Counted from the first letter of the stretch, positions 29,359 through 40,248 are shown. The stretch: DNA of 64,000 nt from Diacronema lutheri (GCA_019448385.1 JAGTXO010000040.1:1-64000); one strand, 5' to 3'. Made by a program: numbers and translations. Notes: generated by a model not told the origin, from the letters alone.

Positions 29359-32300
29359 ATGCTCCGCGCGCTCGCGCTGCGCGCGCGCCCCCTCTCGGCG
29401 CGCGCGCCGTTCGCCCCGTGGGCCGCGCGCCTCTCGACGGCCGCTCCGCCCGCGGCGGCGAACGGCGGCCGCGACGGCGGCGGCGGCGGCGGCGGCGCCG
29501 GCGCGGCGCTCGAGGCGATCGTCCCATCGCTCGCGCCCAACCTGGGCAGCGACTCGCGCTCGCTCATGATGGACTCGTTGCGCCGCTACAACCCGACGAG
29601 CGCCGGCACGCGCCACCGCGTCATCGTCGACAAGCGTCACCTCTGGAAAGGCCCGCCGCTCCGCGCGCTCACCGTCGGCATCAGCCGGTCGGGCGGGCGT
29701 AACAACACGGGCCGCGTGACAGTGTGGCACCGCGGCGGCGGGAACAAGCGCAAGTACCGCATCATTGACATGAAACGCACGCGCTACGACGACCCCGCCA
29801 TCGTTGAACGTATCGAGTACGACCCGAACCGCTCGGCGCACATAGCGCTCGTACGTTACGCCGACGGCGCGCCCGCCTACATCCTCGCGCCGCGCGGGCT
29901 CGCGCCGGGCGCGAGCGTCGTCTCCGCCGCGCCCGACGCGCCCGACGCGTCCGTCGAGATCGCGCCGGGCAACTGCCTCACCCTCCGCCAGCTGCCGACG
30001 GGTGTCCGGGTGCACAACTTGGAGATGCGTCCGGGCCGAGGTGGCCAGCTGGTCCGCTCCGCCGGCGTCGGCGCGTCGCTGCTCGCGCACGTCGACGACC
30101 AGTATGCGCTCGTCCGCCTGCCGTCGGGCGAGACGCGCAAGCTCCTCTCGAGCTGCCGCGCCACCATCGGCGAGCTGAGTAACACCGTGCGTCACGCGTC
30201 ACTGCGCGCCGCGCGTCACTGCGTCACGCGTCACTGCGCGCCGCGCGTCACTGCGTCACGCGTCACTGCGCGCCGTGCCGCGCGGCGTACGCACGCGGTG
30301 CGGCGAGCACGGCGCGGCGCGGTGGGTGACCGCGCAATCGCGCGGCGAACTCCACCCCACCTTTCACCGCCCGCGCAGGTGTGGAAGCATCGCGTGCTCG
30401 GCAAAGCGGGCGCGAGCCGCTGGTCCGGGCGCAGGCCGACAGTCCGGGGGATGGCGATGAACCCCGTCGACCACCCGCACGGCGGAGGTGCGCCGCCGCC
30501 CACGCCCTTGCCCACGCACACACATACACACGCACACACACACATACACACGCACACGCACACACACACACACACACAGAGGCATACACGCACACGCCCA
30601 CGCCCACGCCGCCGCCATCGCTGCCGCCGCCATCGCTGCCGCCGCCATCGCTGCCGCAGCCATCGCTGCCGCAGCCGCGCCGCGACGGCCCTGCGCCCGC
30701 CCGCCTCCCCGCCCGCCCGCCTCCCCGCCCGCCCGCCTCCCCGCCCGCCCGCCTCCCCGCCCGCCCGCCTTCCCGCCCGCCCGCCCGCCCGCCCGCCCGC
30801 CCGCCCGCCCGCCCGCCCGCCCGCCCGCCCGCCCGCCCGCCCGTCCCCTGCGGCTGCTGGCGCGCGCGGCTCGGCCACGCGCGCGCGCCACGGGCCCGCG
30901 CCGCCATGCTGCTGCTGCTGCCGCGCCGCCATGCTGCTGCTGCTGCCGCGCCACCATGCTGCTCCTACTGCCGCGCCGCCATGCTGCTGCTGCTGCCGCG
31001 CCGCCATGCTGCTGCTGCTGCCGCGCCGCCATGCTGCTCCTACTGCCGTGCCGCCATGCTGCTGCTGCTGCTGCCGCGCCACCATGCTGCTCCTACTGCC
31101 GCGCCACCATGCTGCTCCTACAGCCGCGCCGCCATGCTGCTGCTGCTGCCGCGCCGCCATGCTGCTGCTGCTGCTGCCGCGCCGCCATGCTGCTCCTACT
31201 GCCGCGCCGCCATGCTGCTGCTGCTGCCGCGCCGCCATGCTGCTGCTGCTGCCGCGCCGCCATGCTGCTCCTACTGCCGTGCCGCCATGCTGCTGCTGCT
31301 GCTGCCGCGCCACCATGCTGCTCCTACTGCCGCGCCACCATGCTGCTCCTACTGCCGCGCCGCCATGCTGCTGCTGCTGCCGCGCCGCCATGCTGCTGCT
31401 GCTGCTGCCGCGTGGGCAGGTGGGGCGCACGGCCGCGTGGGCGGGCGGGCGGGCGGGCGCACCTTCCCGACTGCGCGGGCGGGCACACCTTCCGGACTGC
31501 GCGGGCGGGCGCGCCTCCCGGACTGCGCGGGCGGGCGCACCTTCCGGACTGCGCGGGCGCGCCGCGCCGCAAGTGAGGCCGGCGCGCCCCGCGCACTCGG
31601 CCGCCGAGCGCTGCGCGCGAGCGCGCCCCGGCGCCGTTCTTGCCGTCCGAAGAGTCCGGCGCGCTCGCCCGCCCGCCCCGCCATCCGCGCCGCCTCTGCC
31701 GCGGAGCGCGGGGGCGGGGCGGGCGAGCGCCGCGTGCCCCGCCCTCCGATTGAGCGGCCGCGCGCAAGCAGCCGCCTGTTCGCACAGATACGGGGCGCAC
31801 ACACTCGCGCGGAGCAGCACCGCACTGCGCACGCCGCTCAGCGCCGCCCGCGCCATGCCCCTCGCCCCCACCCACCCCCCCCCCCCCCCCTTCCCCCACC
31901 CCCACCCCCCTCCCACACACACACCCCCACACACCACCCACCCCCTGCGCGTGGCCTGTGTGGAGATGACGAGAAACAACTGGTCCGTGTTTCCGAGCGA
32001 AGCGGTGAACTTTCAGTTTTAACTCTCTTGCCGATCCACACACACACACGCACACACACACACACACACGCACGCACGCACGCACGCAGTCACACGCAGT
32101 GACGCAGTCACACGCACACACACAGTCACACGCAGTGACGCAGTCACACGCAGTGGTGCACGCTGCACGCCCCGCGCTGTGAAGGCAGCCGCACGTCAGC
32201 GGCGAGCACGCATAACGGCTTATCTTCCACACCCTAACCCTAACCCTCCGTCCCTTCCGCCCCGCCACGCGCCGCCGCTCCGCAGGCAACGGCAAGTCCA

Positions 32301-32437
32301 AAGGCGGCCGCCCGTCCGTCACGCCGTGGGGCTGGCCAACAAAGGGCGGCTGGAAGACGCGCCCGTCCAAAAAATATTCAAACAGGCTCATCGTTACGCG
32401 AAGACCGCCCGGCGTACGCATGCGCTCGAGAAAATGA
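29359..32437 (+). CDS. MRPL2: Mitochondrial 50S ribosomal protein L2 (uL2m)
   Basis: Exons 29359-30186, 30379-30487 and 32286-32437 (both introns GT-AG) give 362 aa. A basic, Arg/Ala-rich leader ([18 protein letters not shown]) is a mitochondrial presequence. Family blocks: [26 protein letters not shown] with the RNA-binding OB region, then [11 protein letters not shown] joined to [15 protein letters not shown], then the invariant [15 protein letters not shown] (with the His near the peptidyl transferase centre), then [20 protein letters not shown]. Intron 1 is 192 bp. Intron 2 is 1798 bp and almost entirely tandem repeats, the largest intron in the window. The divergent neighbour is the F-box/E2 gene, 199 bp away. 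Confidence 0.95.
30488..32285. repeat. Repeat-packed uL2m intron 2
   Basis: In order: (CA)n at about 30523-30590; GCCGCCATCGCT repeats (about 30608-30670); CCCGCCCG runs (about 30690-30843); a CGCCATGCTGCTGCTG minisatellite with about 20 units (about 30900-31410) in a nested higher-order pattern; GCGGGCGGGCGC repeats (about 31440-31560); poly-C near 31870-31900; CA and CACACGCAGTGACG repeats (about 32035-32160); and a telomeric CCCTAACCCTAACCCT tract at 32232-32247 shortly before the acceptor. Confidence 0.9.
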
Positions 32438-32635
32438 GAGGCTCGATGTGCGGCGGAGCGTGAGCGTGATGAGGCTGATGACGTGCTTTCGAAAATCCGT
32501 TCGTCAACTCACGGGGCACAACGGACATGCGCCGCGCCCCTTCCTCTTTCGCTCGCTTCGTTTGGCGCTCCTCGGCCCGGTGACCGAAGGACTCATTTCC
32601 CAGTGCCCCACCCGGTGAGATCACGCTTGTGCGCG

Positions 32636-33131
32636 CGAACGGCCTGCGCCCACCTTTCAGCCTGTCGCCGTCCACTGCGACGCTACCAACGGCATTCGAG
32701 CACCAACGGCAACGGCCTGCGCCCACCTTTCAGCCTGTCGCCGTCCACTGCGACGCTACCAACGGCATTCGAGCACCAACGGCAACGGCCTGCGCCCACC
32801 TTTCAGCCTGTCGCCGTCCACTGCGACGCTACCAACGGCATTCGAGCACCAACGGCAACGGCCTGCGCCCACCTTTCAGCCTGTCGCTGTCCACTGCGAC
32901 GCTACCACCGGCATTCGAGCACCAACGGCAACGGCCTGCGCCCACCTTTCAGCCTGTCGCCGTCCACTGCGACGCTACCACCGGCATTCGAGCACCAACG
33001 GCAACGGCCTGCGCCCACCTTTCAGCCTGTCGCCGTCCACTGCGACGCTACCAACGGCATTCGAGCACCAACGGCAACGGCCTGCGCCCACCTTTCAGCC
33101 TGTCGCCGTCCACTGCGACGCTACCAACGGC
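32636..33131. repeat. Seven-copy 73-bp tandem array overlapping the macrodomain gene stop
   Basis: GGCCTGCGCC recurs at 32641, 32714, 32787, 32860, 32933, 33006 and 33079, always 73 bp apart. The copy nearest the gene contains the last codons and stop of the minus-strand macrodomain CDS (MPLVASQWTATG). The rest are copies of that terminus plus the 3' flank (CACCAACGGCAACG). Only a few single-base variants distinguish the units. Confidence 0.95.
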
Positions 33132-33850
33132 ATCTTCTCAGCCACACGCGCGTCCGCGGCGCCGAGCTCACGGGCCGCGCAGGCGGGCCAGCAGGCCCAC
33201 ACGTGGTCCGACCACACCACGTACTCCACCGTCCGAAGCCGCTGCGCGCGCGCCGCACCGGCCGCGCCGCGCCGCGTGCCGTCCGCGCCGCACTCGAGCC
33301 AAGCGCGCGCCGCGCCAAATGCGGCCGCTCCTGCCTCGGTTGGGTCGAAGCCGGCGATGCCGGCGCCCATCGCGGGCAGCGCGAGGCTCGTCGCACCCGC
33401 GGCCGCCGCCGCGCCGATCGCCGCCGCGTACGCGCGCTGCAGCGCCGCGACGCGCTCGCCGGCCGGCGCGCCGCGCAGCGCCGTCGCGTCCGGCGCGACG
33501 CAGTGGACGACCCAGCGGGCGTGGAGCGAGCCGCCGGCGGGCGAGACGAGCGCCGTGCCGGGCTGAACGGGCGCGTGCGCCGCCGCGAGCCGCGCCGCCG
33601 CCGCCGCGAGCGCCTCGCCGCCGGCTGCGCGCACGGCGCCGTCCGCGTTGGCGCGGCCCGCAAATGCCCAGTGGTTGGCGCGGCGCGTGCCCTCGAGCGA
33701 CGGGTTGGCCGAGACCGCGATCGCCTCGGCGCGGCTAAGCGCAATGTCACCACGCAGCAGCCGCACCGCGCGCGGCGCGGGCGGCCTGCCACGACCGAGC
33801 AAGCCGAGCAGCTGCGTTGCGAGCATCGAGCATCGCCGCCCCACCACCAT
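33095..33850 (-). CDS. Macrodomain protein (ADP-ribose binding or hydrolysing)
   Basis: Single exon, 251 aa from 33850 (a second ATG at 33826 is equally possible). The whole protein is a macrodomain: RLLRGDIALSRAEAIAVSANPSLEG (strands 1-2 with the Asp that contacts adenine), an AGRANADGAVRAAGG loop, then PGTALVSPAGG and RWVVHCVAP, a helix, LALPAMGAGIAGFDPTEA (the GxGIxGF-type phosphate loop) and FGAARAWLE. It binds ADP-ribose and may remove mono-ADP-ribose or bind O-acetyl-ADP-ribose. The start lies only 33 (or 57) bp from the divergent gene at 33884, so the 5' UTRs probably overlap. Its stop sits in the 73-bp array. Confidence 0.82.
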   Translation of the reverse strand: MVVGRRCSMLATQLLGLLGRGRPPAPRAVRLLRGDIALSRAEAIAVSANPSLEGTRRANHWAFAGRANADGAVRAAGGEALAAAAARLAAAHAPVQPGTALVSPAGGSLHARWVVHCVAPDATALRGAPAGERVAALQRAYAAAIGAAAAAGATSLALPAMGAGIAGFDPTEAGAAAFGAARAWLECGADGTRRGAAGAARAQRLRTVEYVVWSDHVWACWPACAARELGAADARVAEKMPLVASQWTATG

Positions 33851-33883
33851 TGTGTGCCGTGGCCGTTACCATACACGTGCGCG

Positions 33884-34983
33884 ATGCCGCCCGGCCGCGC
33901 GGCCTCGGAATGGCCCGACCGGCGGCCAAACACGGCGACGCGCAAGCCGTTCAAGCAGGAGGTCGTCAAGCGCACGCCCTGGTCGTACTACGAGGATTGG
34001 GACCACATGCGGCCCGATATGTACACGGCCGTCGCGCGCTCGGACTACAGGCGCTACGCGCCGCAGCCGCAGCCCAGGTGCGCGCGCGCGCGCGCCGCGC
34101 TTCTCGTCCGCACGGGCTCGCGCGCGTGTGCACCGCCACCGCCGTCGCAGCCACGCGTCCAGCCAACGCTTTGCGCCGCGCGCGCCGCCGCGCCGCGCGC
34201 GCCGCCGCGCCGCCGCGCCGACCGCCCCGACCGCGCGCGCCGACCGCGGGCAGTCGGCCCGAGTTCAGCGTCTCGGCCGCGACGGACGTCGGGCTCGGCA
34301 CGGTGTCCCAGAAGATTGGCCTCGAGGAGCTCCGTGCAAAGCCTGTCCCGTACTCCCGCTCGCACGGCCCCGACCCCGAGCGGCTGCGCACGACGTCGTC
34401 GCTCGCCTTCTCCGCCCCGGACGTGCTGCGCGCGAGGCTCGAGCCGCGAGCAGGCGTCCTCGTCGAGATGGACCTGCCGCCCGGCTACTCGCGCACGTCG
34501 GCCGGACTGCTGCCGGGCAAGACGACGCGCGGCGCACGCTTCGCGCCCGAATCGACCACGCACCGCTCGGACATGCGCGCGCACATGCCCCAGCCTCCGC
34601 GCGCCGTGCCATCTTTTACGCTCTCATGGGGCGCGTCTGGCGCGCACCCGGGCTACTCGATCCAGGTGCCGCCCAACGAGCTGGGCAAGACCCATTTCGA
34701 GCTCGGTCGCGAGCCGCTTGACTATGCGACCGCGACGCGCGCGGCTCACACTGAGCAGGCACGGGGCACTGGGCAGCAGGCGCTTAAAGCGTTCGGCGTG
34801 GCGGCCGAGTCGGGCGATCGCGGGACTGACTACCACATCTTGCACGGTGGCGCGCCATTCAAGCCGTCGCGCTACTACGAGCCCGCGTTGCCCGCGCAAA
34901 TTCGCCACTCGTTCCGGCCGGTGGACGTGCCGACGGCGCCGCAGCGATATAACACGATCACCGGCGAGCTGCAGCGGTGGTGA
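33884..34983 (+). CDS. Uncharacterised protein, possibly flagellar
   Basis: Exons 33884-34077 and 34254-34983 (GT-AG intron of 176 bp, phase 2) give 307 aa. Hydrophilic, without membrane segments or a recognised catalytic domain. Notable segments are RTPWSYYEDWDHMRPDMY, GYSIQVPPNELGKTHFELGR, GTDYHILHGG and APQRYNTITGELQRW at the C-terminus. Short Tyr/Pro/Arg-rich motifs of this kind are typical of microtubule-inner and other axonemal proteins, and ciliary genes abound in this window, but the assignment is inference. The coding character is supported by the phase-2 junction that restores the frame and by the tight divergent promoter with the macrodomain gene. Confidence 0.6.
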
Positions 34984-35308
34984 TTTGCCGGAGGGCCGCC
35001 GGACCTGAGAGACCTTGCCAGCCTTGGGCTGAGGCACCGGCGCGAAAGCGACGCCCCAAGGCCCGCAACTGCGCCACGCGGCCATGCCGGTCAGCCGACA
35101 CTTTCAGTCACGCTCACAAGGGGTACTGTGCGCCCCTTTTCAAACGGCGGACCAGTGGTGAGGGCGGGAGAGGCGCGCCGGCGCCGCGGCGCGTCGCGGC
35201 GGGGGGTTCGCGCGTGTGAGCCGGAGGATTGATCATGCCCGTCCTGCGCGCCATACCCTCCTGCGCGCCGTGCGTCCCCGGCGCGCGCACCTCTGCGTGC
35301 GCGCAGCC
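34984..35308. other. Intergenic spacer before RPA3
   Basis: This 325-bp region holds the 3' end of the 33884 gene and the promoter of the RPA3-like gene. It is less GC-rich in places (ACTTTCAGTCACGCTCAC). No repeat or conserved box recognised. Confidence 0.45.
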
Positions 35309-35750
35309 ATGGGCGACACGAGCGCTCGCGTCACGATCGCTCAGCTGCCGCAGTTTGTCGGCAAGGCTGTGCGCGTCGTGGGCAACGTCAAGGCGATCAA
35401 CGGCAACACGCTCACGCTGAGCGACGAGCTGGGTGCGTGCTCGCTTCGCATTTCCACGCGCGCGCGCCGCGCGCCGCCGTGCCACGCGCTCACGCGCTCA
35501 CGCGCGCGCGCGGCTCGGCATCGACGGTGCCCGCCGCGCGCTAGGCGCCGAGGTGCACATCGCGTGCAAGGGGCTGCCGCGCTTCCGCGAGGGCGTGGTC
35601 GAGGCGATTGGCGTCGTCCAGGCGAACGGTGCCGATGTCGTCCTCGACGAGATGACGTCGACGCAGTTCGGCGCGGGCTTCAACTTGGAGCTGTACCGCG
35701 AGGCTGTCGCGCAGCTGCAGCGCTTCCCGCAGCTCTACCCCGTCTGCTGA
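35309..35750 (+). CDS. RPA3: Replication protein A 14-kDa subunit (RPA3)
   Basis: Exons 35309-35432 and 35545-35750 (112-bp GT-AG intron, phase 1) encode 109 aa, close to the 121 aa of human RPA14. The single OB fold is clear: TIAQLPQFVGKAVRVVGNV (strand 1), NGNTLTLSDELGAEVHIAC across the splice junction, VVEAIGVVQANGADVVLD, then FNLELYREAVAQLQRFPQLYPV, matching the C-terminal helix of RPA14 (xxLYNEAVxxxxxFPQFFP) that joins the RPA trimer core. RPA binds single-stranded DNA in replication and repair; this subunit is structural. Upstream in-frame non-ATG codons exist, but the ATG at 35309 gives the family length. Confidence 0.9.
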
Positions 35751-35870
35751 GCCAGCGCGCGGCCGTCGGCACGCCGGTAACAACGCCTAGCGCCGTGTGC
35801 ACAGGCCATGCTGAGTCGGAGGGCGGGGCACCCTTGCGGTGTGGACGGCGTCTGCTGCGTGCTGCCGACG

Positions 35871-35908
<38 letters not shown>

Positions 35909-36150
35909 AAAAATACTTGAGCTAGGGCGCAAGGTCATGCGGCGGACACATGTAGTGCGGGCGTGCGAGATGGCAAGGTGAACGGTCTTGAAAGTAGGCG
36001 AGGCACGCGCGTCGTGCCGGCAGGCGACCAGCCGTCAGTGGGACGAGGCCGCTCGATGGCGTTCCAGTCGCCGCGCCCACGCGCCGGCGCTCGGCCACAA
36101 AGCGCGAGCGCGCGCCGGTCGTCGTCGCGGCCGCACGCGGTTTCGTCGGT
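35751..36150. other. Convergent 3' spacer with a 36-bp poly-C tract
   Basis: This lies between the 3' ends of RPA3 (plus) and SAM synthetase (minus). A pure C run occupies about 35871-35906 and is followed by AAAAAAATACTTGAGC. No gene seen. Confidence 0.7.
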
Positions 36151-37900
36151 TTAGTCGACCCACTTCTCGAGGATCGTCTTCTTCTTGGACGACACCTCCT
36201 TTTCAATTTCGGCGTGGCTCATGCCCGCGTACTTGGTCAGGTCGACCACGTCCTCCCACGCGAAGAACTTCATCCCGTTCTCCGTGTAGGGCGTGCGGCC
36301 GAAGTGGCAATACGCCGCCGTCGGCTGCGGGGCGGGCAGGGCGGGGCGGGGCGGGGCGGGGCGGGGCGGGGCGGGCAAAAAGCGCGGGAAACGATGGGGC
36401 GACAGAGCGTGCGCAAGCAGGGCGGGACGGGACGGGCGGGGCGGCGGGCAAGAGGGCGGGCAAAAAGCGCGGGAAACGATGGGGCAGGAGGGCGGGCGGA
36501 GCGCAGGGGAGAGAGAGCGCGTGAGCCCGCGACCCTGAGCCCGCGCCCCTGAGCACGCACGCGCGCGCGCGCGCGCGCGCCCGCCGCGCGGCGCATCCCG
36601 CGCCACGCAACCGCCCAACCGCCCAACCGCCCAACCGCCGCGCCCAACCGCCCTCCCGCCGCACCTTGTACTTGGGCTCGCGCAGCTGCAGGTCGCGGCC
36701 GAGCGCGCCCGGGCGGCAGTCAAAGTTGAGCTTGATAATGTCGGTGATCGCCTGCGCCGTCAGCTCGCCCTGCTCCGTGCCGTACGTCTCGACGAAGAGC
36801 GAGAGCGGCTTGGCGACGCCGATGGCGTACGAGAGCTGGACGAGCGCGCGCTTGCACAGCCCGGCCTTCACCGCCGACTTTGCCATCCAGCGACACGCGT
36901 ACGCAGCGGAGCGGTCGACCTTGGTCGGGTCCTTGCCCGAGAAGGCGCCGCCGCCGTGCGCGCCCCACCCGCCGTACGTGTCGATGATGATCTTGCGGCC
37001 CGTGAGGCCCGCGTCGCCCTGCGGGCCGCCGATAATGAATTTGCCCGACGGGTTGATGTGCATGTTGCACGTCTTCCGGTCGTAGAGCGTGAGCGCGGGC
37101 TTGCCGTTCTTGAGGATGATCTCCTCGAGCGTCTTCTCGACGACGTGCTTGATGATCGCCTCGTTCATGTCCTTCATCGACGGCGCGACCTCGTCCTTGC
37201 CCGTGTAGCCCGCGACCTCCGCCTTGCGCTTCGCCTTGCCCGGCTCGGCGTGCTGCGTCGAGATGACGACGGTGTGGATCTTCTTGGGCTCGACGGAGCC
37301 GTCGGCGTGCTGCACGTACTCGATCGTGATCTGCGTCTTGCCGTCGGGGCGCAGCCACCAGAGCGAACCGTCCTTGCGCACGTCGGTCAGCGTCTTGCCG
37401 AGCCGCGTTGCGATGAGGTGCGTCAGCGGCATGCAGTCCTCCGTCTCGTCGGAGGCGTAGCCGAACATGATGCCCTGGTCGCCCGCACCGATGTCCAGCT
37501 CGTCCTTACCCACGTGCACGCCGCCGGCGATGTCCGGCGACTGCTTGTTGATGCGGACGATGACCTCGCACGATTCGCACGAGAGGCCCTTCGACACGAC
37601 GGACGAGAGGTCGTCGACGAACGAATCGAAACCAATCTCCTTGACGGTGGCGCGCACGATCTTGTCGTAGTCGAGCGTCGCCTTCGTCGTGATCTCGCCG
37701 AGCACCATCACCATGTTGTCCTTGACCGCGGTCTCGCACGCGACCTTGGAGTGCGGGTCAACCGCGAGGCACGCATCGAGCACCGCGTCGGAGACCTGGT
37801 CGCAAAGCTTGTCGGGGTGGCCCTCGTTGACCGACTCGGACGAGAAGAGGAAGACGCGCTCCTCCGTCCCGTTCGTCTTCTGCTTCTTCGCCGGCGCCAT
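36151..37900 (-). CDS. MAT: S-adenosylmethionine synthetase (methionine adenosyltransferase)
   Basis: Makes S-adenosylmethionine from methionine and ATP in the cytosol. Exons 37900-36665 and 36324-36151 (GT-AG intron, phase 0) give 469 aa against about 390 in most orthologues; the extra length is spread through loops. Motifs: [24 protein letters not shown] (N-terminal, with the catalytic His and Asp), [14 protein letters not shown] (about residue 135), [19 protein letters not shown] (P-loop-like, about 313), and the C-terminal [16 protein letters not shown] joined correctly by the intron. No transit peptide. The 340-bp intron carries a duplicated GGGCGGGGC/AAAAAGCGCGGGAAACGATGGGG minisatellite. 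A MITE sits about 180 bp upstream of the ATG. Confidence 0.97.
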
Positions 37901-38077
37901 AGCGTGCGTGTGCGTGCGCGGAGGGAGCGGGGAGGGCCCAAAGACGCGAGGGCGCGGCACGAACGCGAATCCTTCGCCCACGCGATTCCGAAATTGCGCG
38001 GCCGCTTTTGAAAACGGGGCGCGATCCACGCGCCGAGTCGGGCTGACATCGGGCAGTCACGAGTCACGACAGTCAAG

Positions 38078-38309
38078 TACAGGTAATCGCGGGCATTAAG
38101 AAACCGTACCATTAAGAAACTGGGGCCGAATTTTGGGCGATCGGTCGAAGAAACTGAGGCTGCCCTCGGTGGCGAGTTTCTTATCCAGCTATGAAACTGA
38201 GCGCGCGCGTGTGTGGCACGCGCAGCGCGCTGAGAAGGCTTGTGAAACAGCGAAGAAACTGAGGCCCAACCCCAAATCCCTGCTTTCTTAATGCCCGCGA
38301 TTACCTGTA
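38078..38309. mobile_element. MITE with 26-bp perfect terminal inverted repeats and TA ends (Tc1/mariner-like)
   Basis: Bases 38078-38103 and 38284-38309 are perfect reverse complements, starting TACAGGTAATCGCGGGCATT. Because TA is its own complement, the outermost TA on each side is best read as the TA target duplication of a Tc1/mariner-type element, giving CAGG...CCTG ends and about 228 bp of element. The interior is clearly less GC-rich and carries repeated subterminal boxes (ATTAAGAAAC twice, GAAGAAACTGAGG twice). No coding capacity. It lies in the SAM synthetase upstream region, 167 bp beyond the DNALI1 stop. Confidence 0.85.
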
Positions 38310-38475
38310 GCGGCCCGTCAGCGTGCGAGTGTGGAATGTAGACAGAATTGTGCCGCCGCGGGCCACGCGCGGCAGGCGGCGCGGACGCACAGCGCCACGG
38401 CCGCACAGCCACGCGCCGATCCGCCTCGGCCGCGCCTACTGACCTCCCGCCCATCGGCTGCCGTTACGCGCCGCC

Positions 38476-40248
38476 TCACTTCTTCGACGGCGAGAGGTAC
38501 GTCTCGAGCTCGCGCTTGAGCGACGCGTTCGTGCGTTTGAGGAAGGCGATCTCCTCCGCGTGCTTCTTCTCGTCAAGCGCGCGCCTCTCCGACTCGCGCT
38601 TCTCGATCGCGTCGGCCTTGGCCTTGAGGTCAAGCAGCGTCCTCTCCAGCTCCTTCTTGTCGGCCTCGAGCTGCCTGATGTTCGCCTCCATGTCAGCCCG
38701 CCCCTGCTCCGCCTGCAACGCCTTGCGCATCCCAAAGGCGATGGAGGACTCATACAACGTCTGCGCGGCGGCACGCCCGAGCGATGGCGGCGGCGGCGCG
38801 GCCGAGCGATGGCGGCGCAGGCAGGGCCGGGGCAATGCGCGTGAGCGTAACGCCAATGGCGGCGCGCAAGGGCGCGTGACCGTGCGGCCCGTACGGGATG
38901 CCCCGGCGGTTGCCAGTTTGTGCCGCGCGCCGAGGAGTGCCGCGCGACGGCGCTAGGCCGCGTGCAAAGCCGCGACCGCGCTCAGCGCAGGTTCTCAATA
39001 TGCAGGGTGGCGCGGTCGTAGCGCGGCCGCAGCACAGCGCAGGGCAGGGCAGCCCAGCCAATCGCAGGGCAGGGCAGCCCAGCCAATCGCAGCCCAGCCC
39101 AGCCCAGTGGCAGCTCACCCACCCACCCATCCACCCACCCACAGCCCAGCCCAGCCCAGCCCAGGGGCAGCTCACCCACACACCCACCCATCCACCCACC
39201 CACAGCCCAGCCCAGCCCAGGGGCAGCTCACCTGGTAAGCCGCAATGGTCATCCGGACCTCGTCGCGCACGCGCAGCAGGAGCAAGCCGCGCTCCGCGCA
39301 GTTGATCGTCACTTGCCGAATCAGCTCGTCTGCGCGCACGCGCGCGGGGAGAGTTTGGCGAAACCCATTTTTGGGCGCGGGGGGGGGGGGGGGGGGGGGG
39401 AGGGGGGGGTTGCCAAGTGTGGACCGGAAACGATGGAAGGCGCGCGGGTCAGCGGCGATGGGCCCGAGGAGAGGAGAGGGGGAGCTGCGCGAGAGCATAG
39501 CGTGCGCGGCCGCGGCGAATGGCGGCGTCGACGTGAAGCGCCGCGTTTAAACGAAATAGCCACCCCCCCCCCCCCCCCCCCCCCCCGCCAAGCGCCCCCC
39601 TTCCCCTCACAGGCTCGCGAACGCGGGCCGCGCGGCCGCCGCATATACCACGGCAGACGGCGGACGGCCCGTCGCAACCGGCCGCCGCCGGCGCCGCGTG
39701 CGCTGCGCGGGCCGAGCCCGTGCGCGGCGAGCGACGCCGCATGCGCCCCAGTTGCTTGCCGTGCCGCCCGCCGTGTGGTCGGCGCGGCCGGCCGGCTGGC
39801 GCAGCGCCACTCGGCCCACCAGCGAGCACGCCACCGCCACCTCGCGCGCACGCGCCCTCGCCCTGCGCGCGCGCGACGCGCGGCCCGCGGCGGCGCGCGC
39901 ACCAAACGTCTGCGCGTAGAGCTCCTCGCGCACCGGGCAGATGCCGGTCTCGCGCGCCTGGCGTTGCTGCAAGCGCTGGTCGAGGAGCTCCTGCAGGTTG
40001 ATGACGTCGAGCCGCGTCGCCGGGTTGGACGAGACGTACTGCACCCACAGCTGCCCTTCGTCGGTCCACTCGCGCGGCGGCAGGATCGAGTTGAGGATGT
40101 CCTCCGTCTGCGAGCCGCCCTTGGCGTCAGCGCCCTTGCGCGGCGCGGGCACGCCGGGCTTCACGCCCTTCTTGTCGAGCTTCTTCGTCGTGTTCACCAG
40201 CACCGGCGGTTCATACTTGACCAGCGAGTTGAGTGGCGCCGACGACAT
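38476..40248 (-). CDS. DNALI1: Axonemal inner-arm dynein light chain p28 (DNALI1)
   Basis: Exons 40248-39903, 39329-39232 and 38760-38476 (GT-AG; phases 1 and 0) give 242 aa, against about 258 in human. Conservation is extreme across junctions: SLVKYEPPVLVN near the N-terminus, ILNSILPPREW, RQARETGICPVREELYAQTF joined to DELIRQVTINCAERGLLLLR, MTIAAYQ joined to TLYESSIAFGMRKALQAEQG, then a coiled coil ending EEIAFLKRTNASLKRELE. p28 binds single-headed inner-arm dyneins with actin or centrin, so its presence means a motile flagellum. The start lies 60 bp from the divergent ATG at 40309. Intron 1 (573 bp) contains long G and C homopolymers. Intron 2 (471 bp) begins with three tandem copies of its own donor region. 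Confidence 0.97.
39050..39231. repeat. Triplicated splice-donor region in DNALI1 intron 2
   Basis: On the minus strand GTGAGCTGCC followed by CCTGGGCTGGGCTG starts at 39231 (functional donor), 39175 and 39118, 56-57 bp apart. A related GGCTGGGCTGCCCTGC repeat follows to about 39050. Confidence 0.9.
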
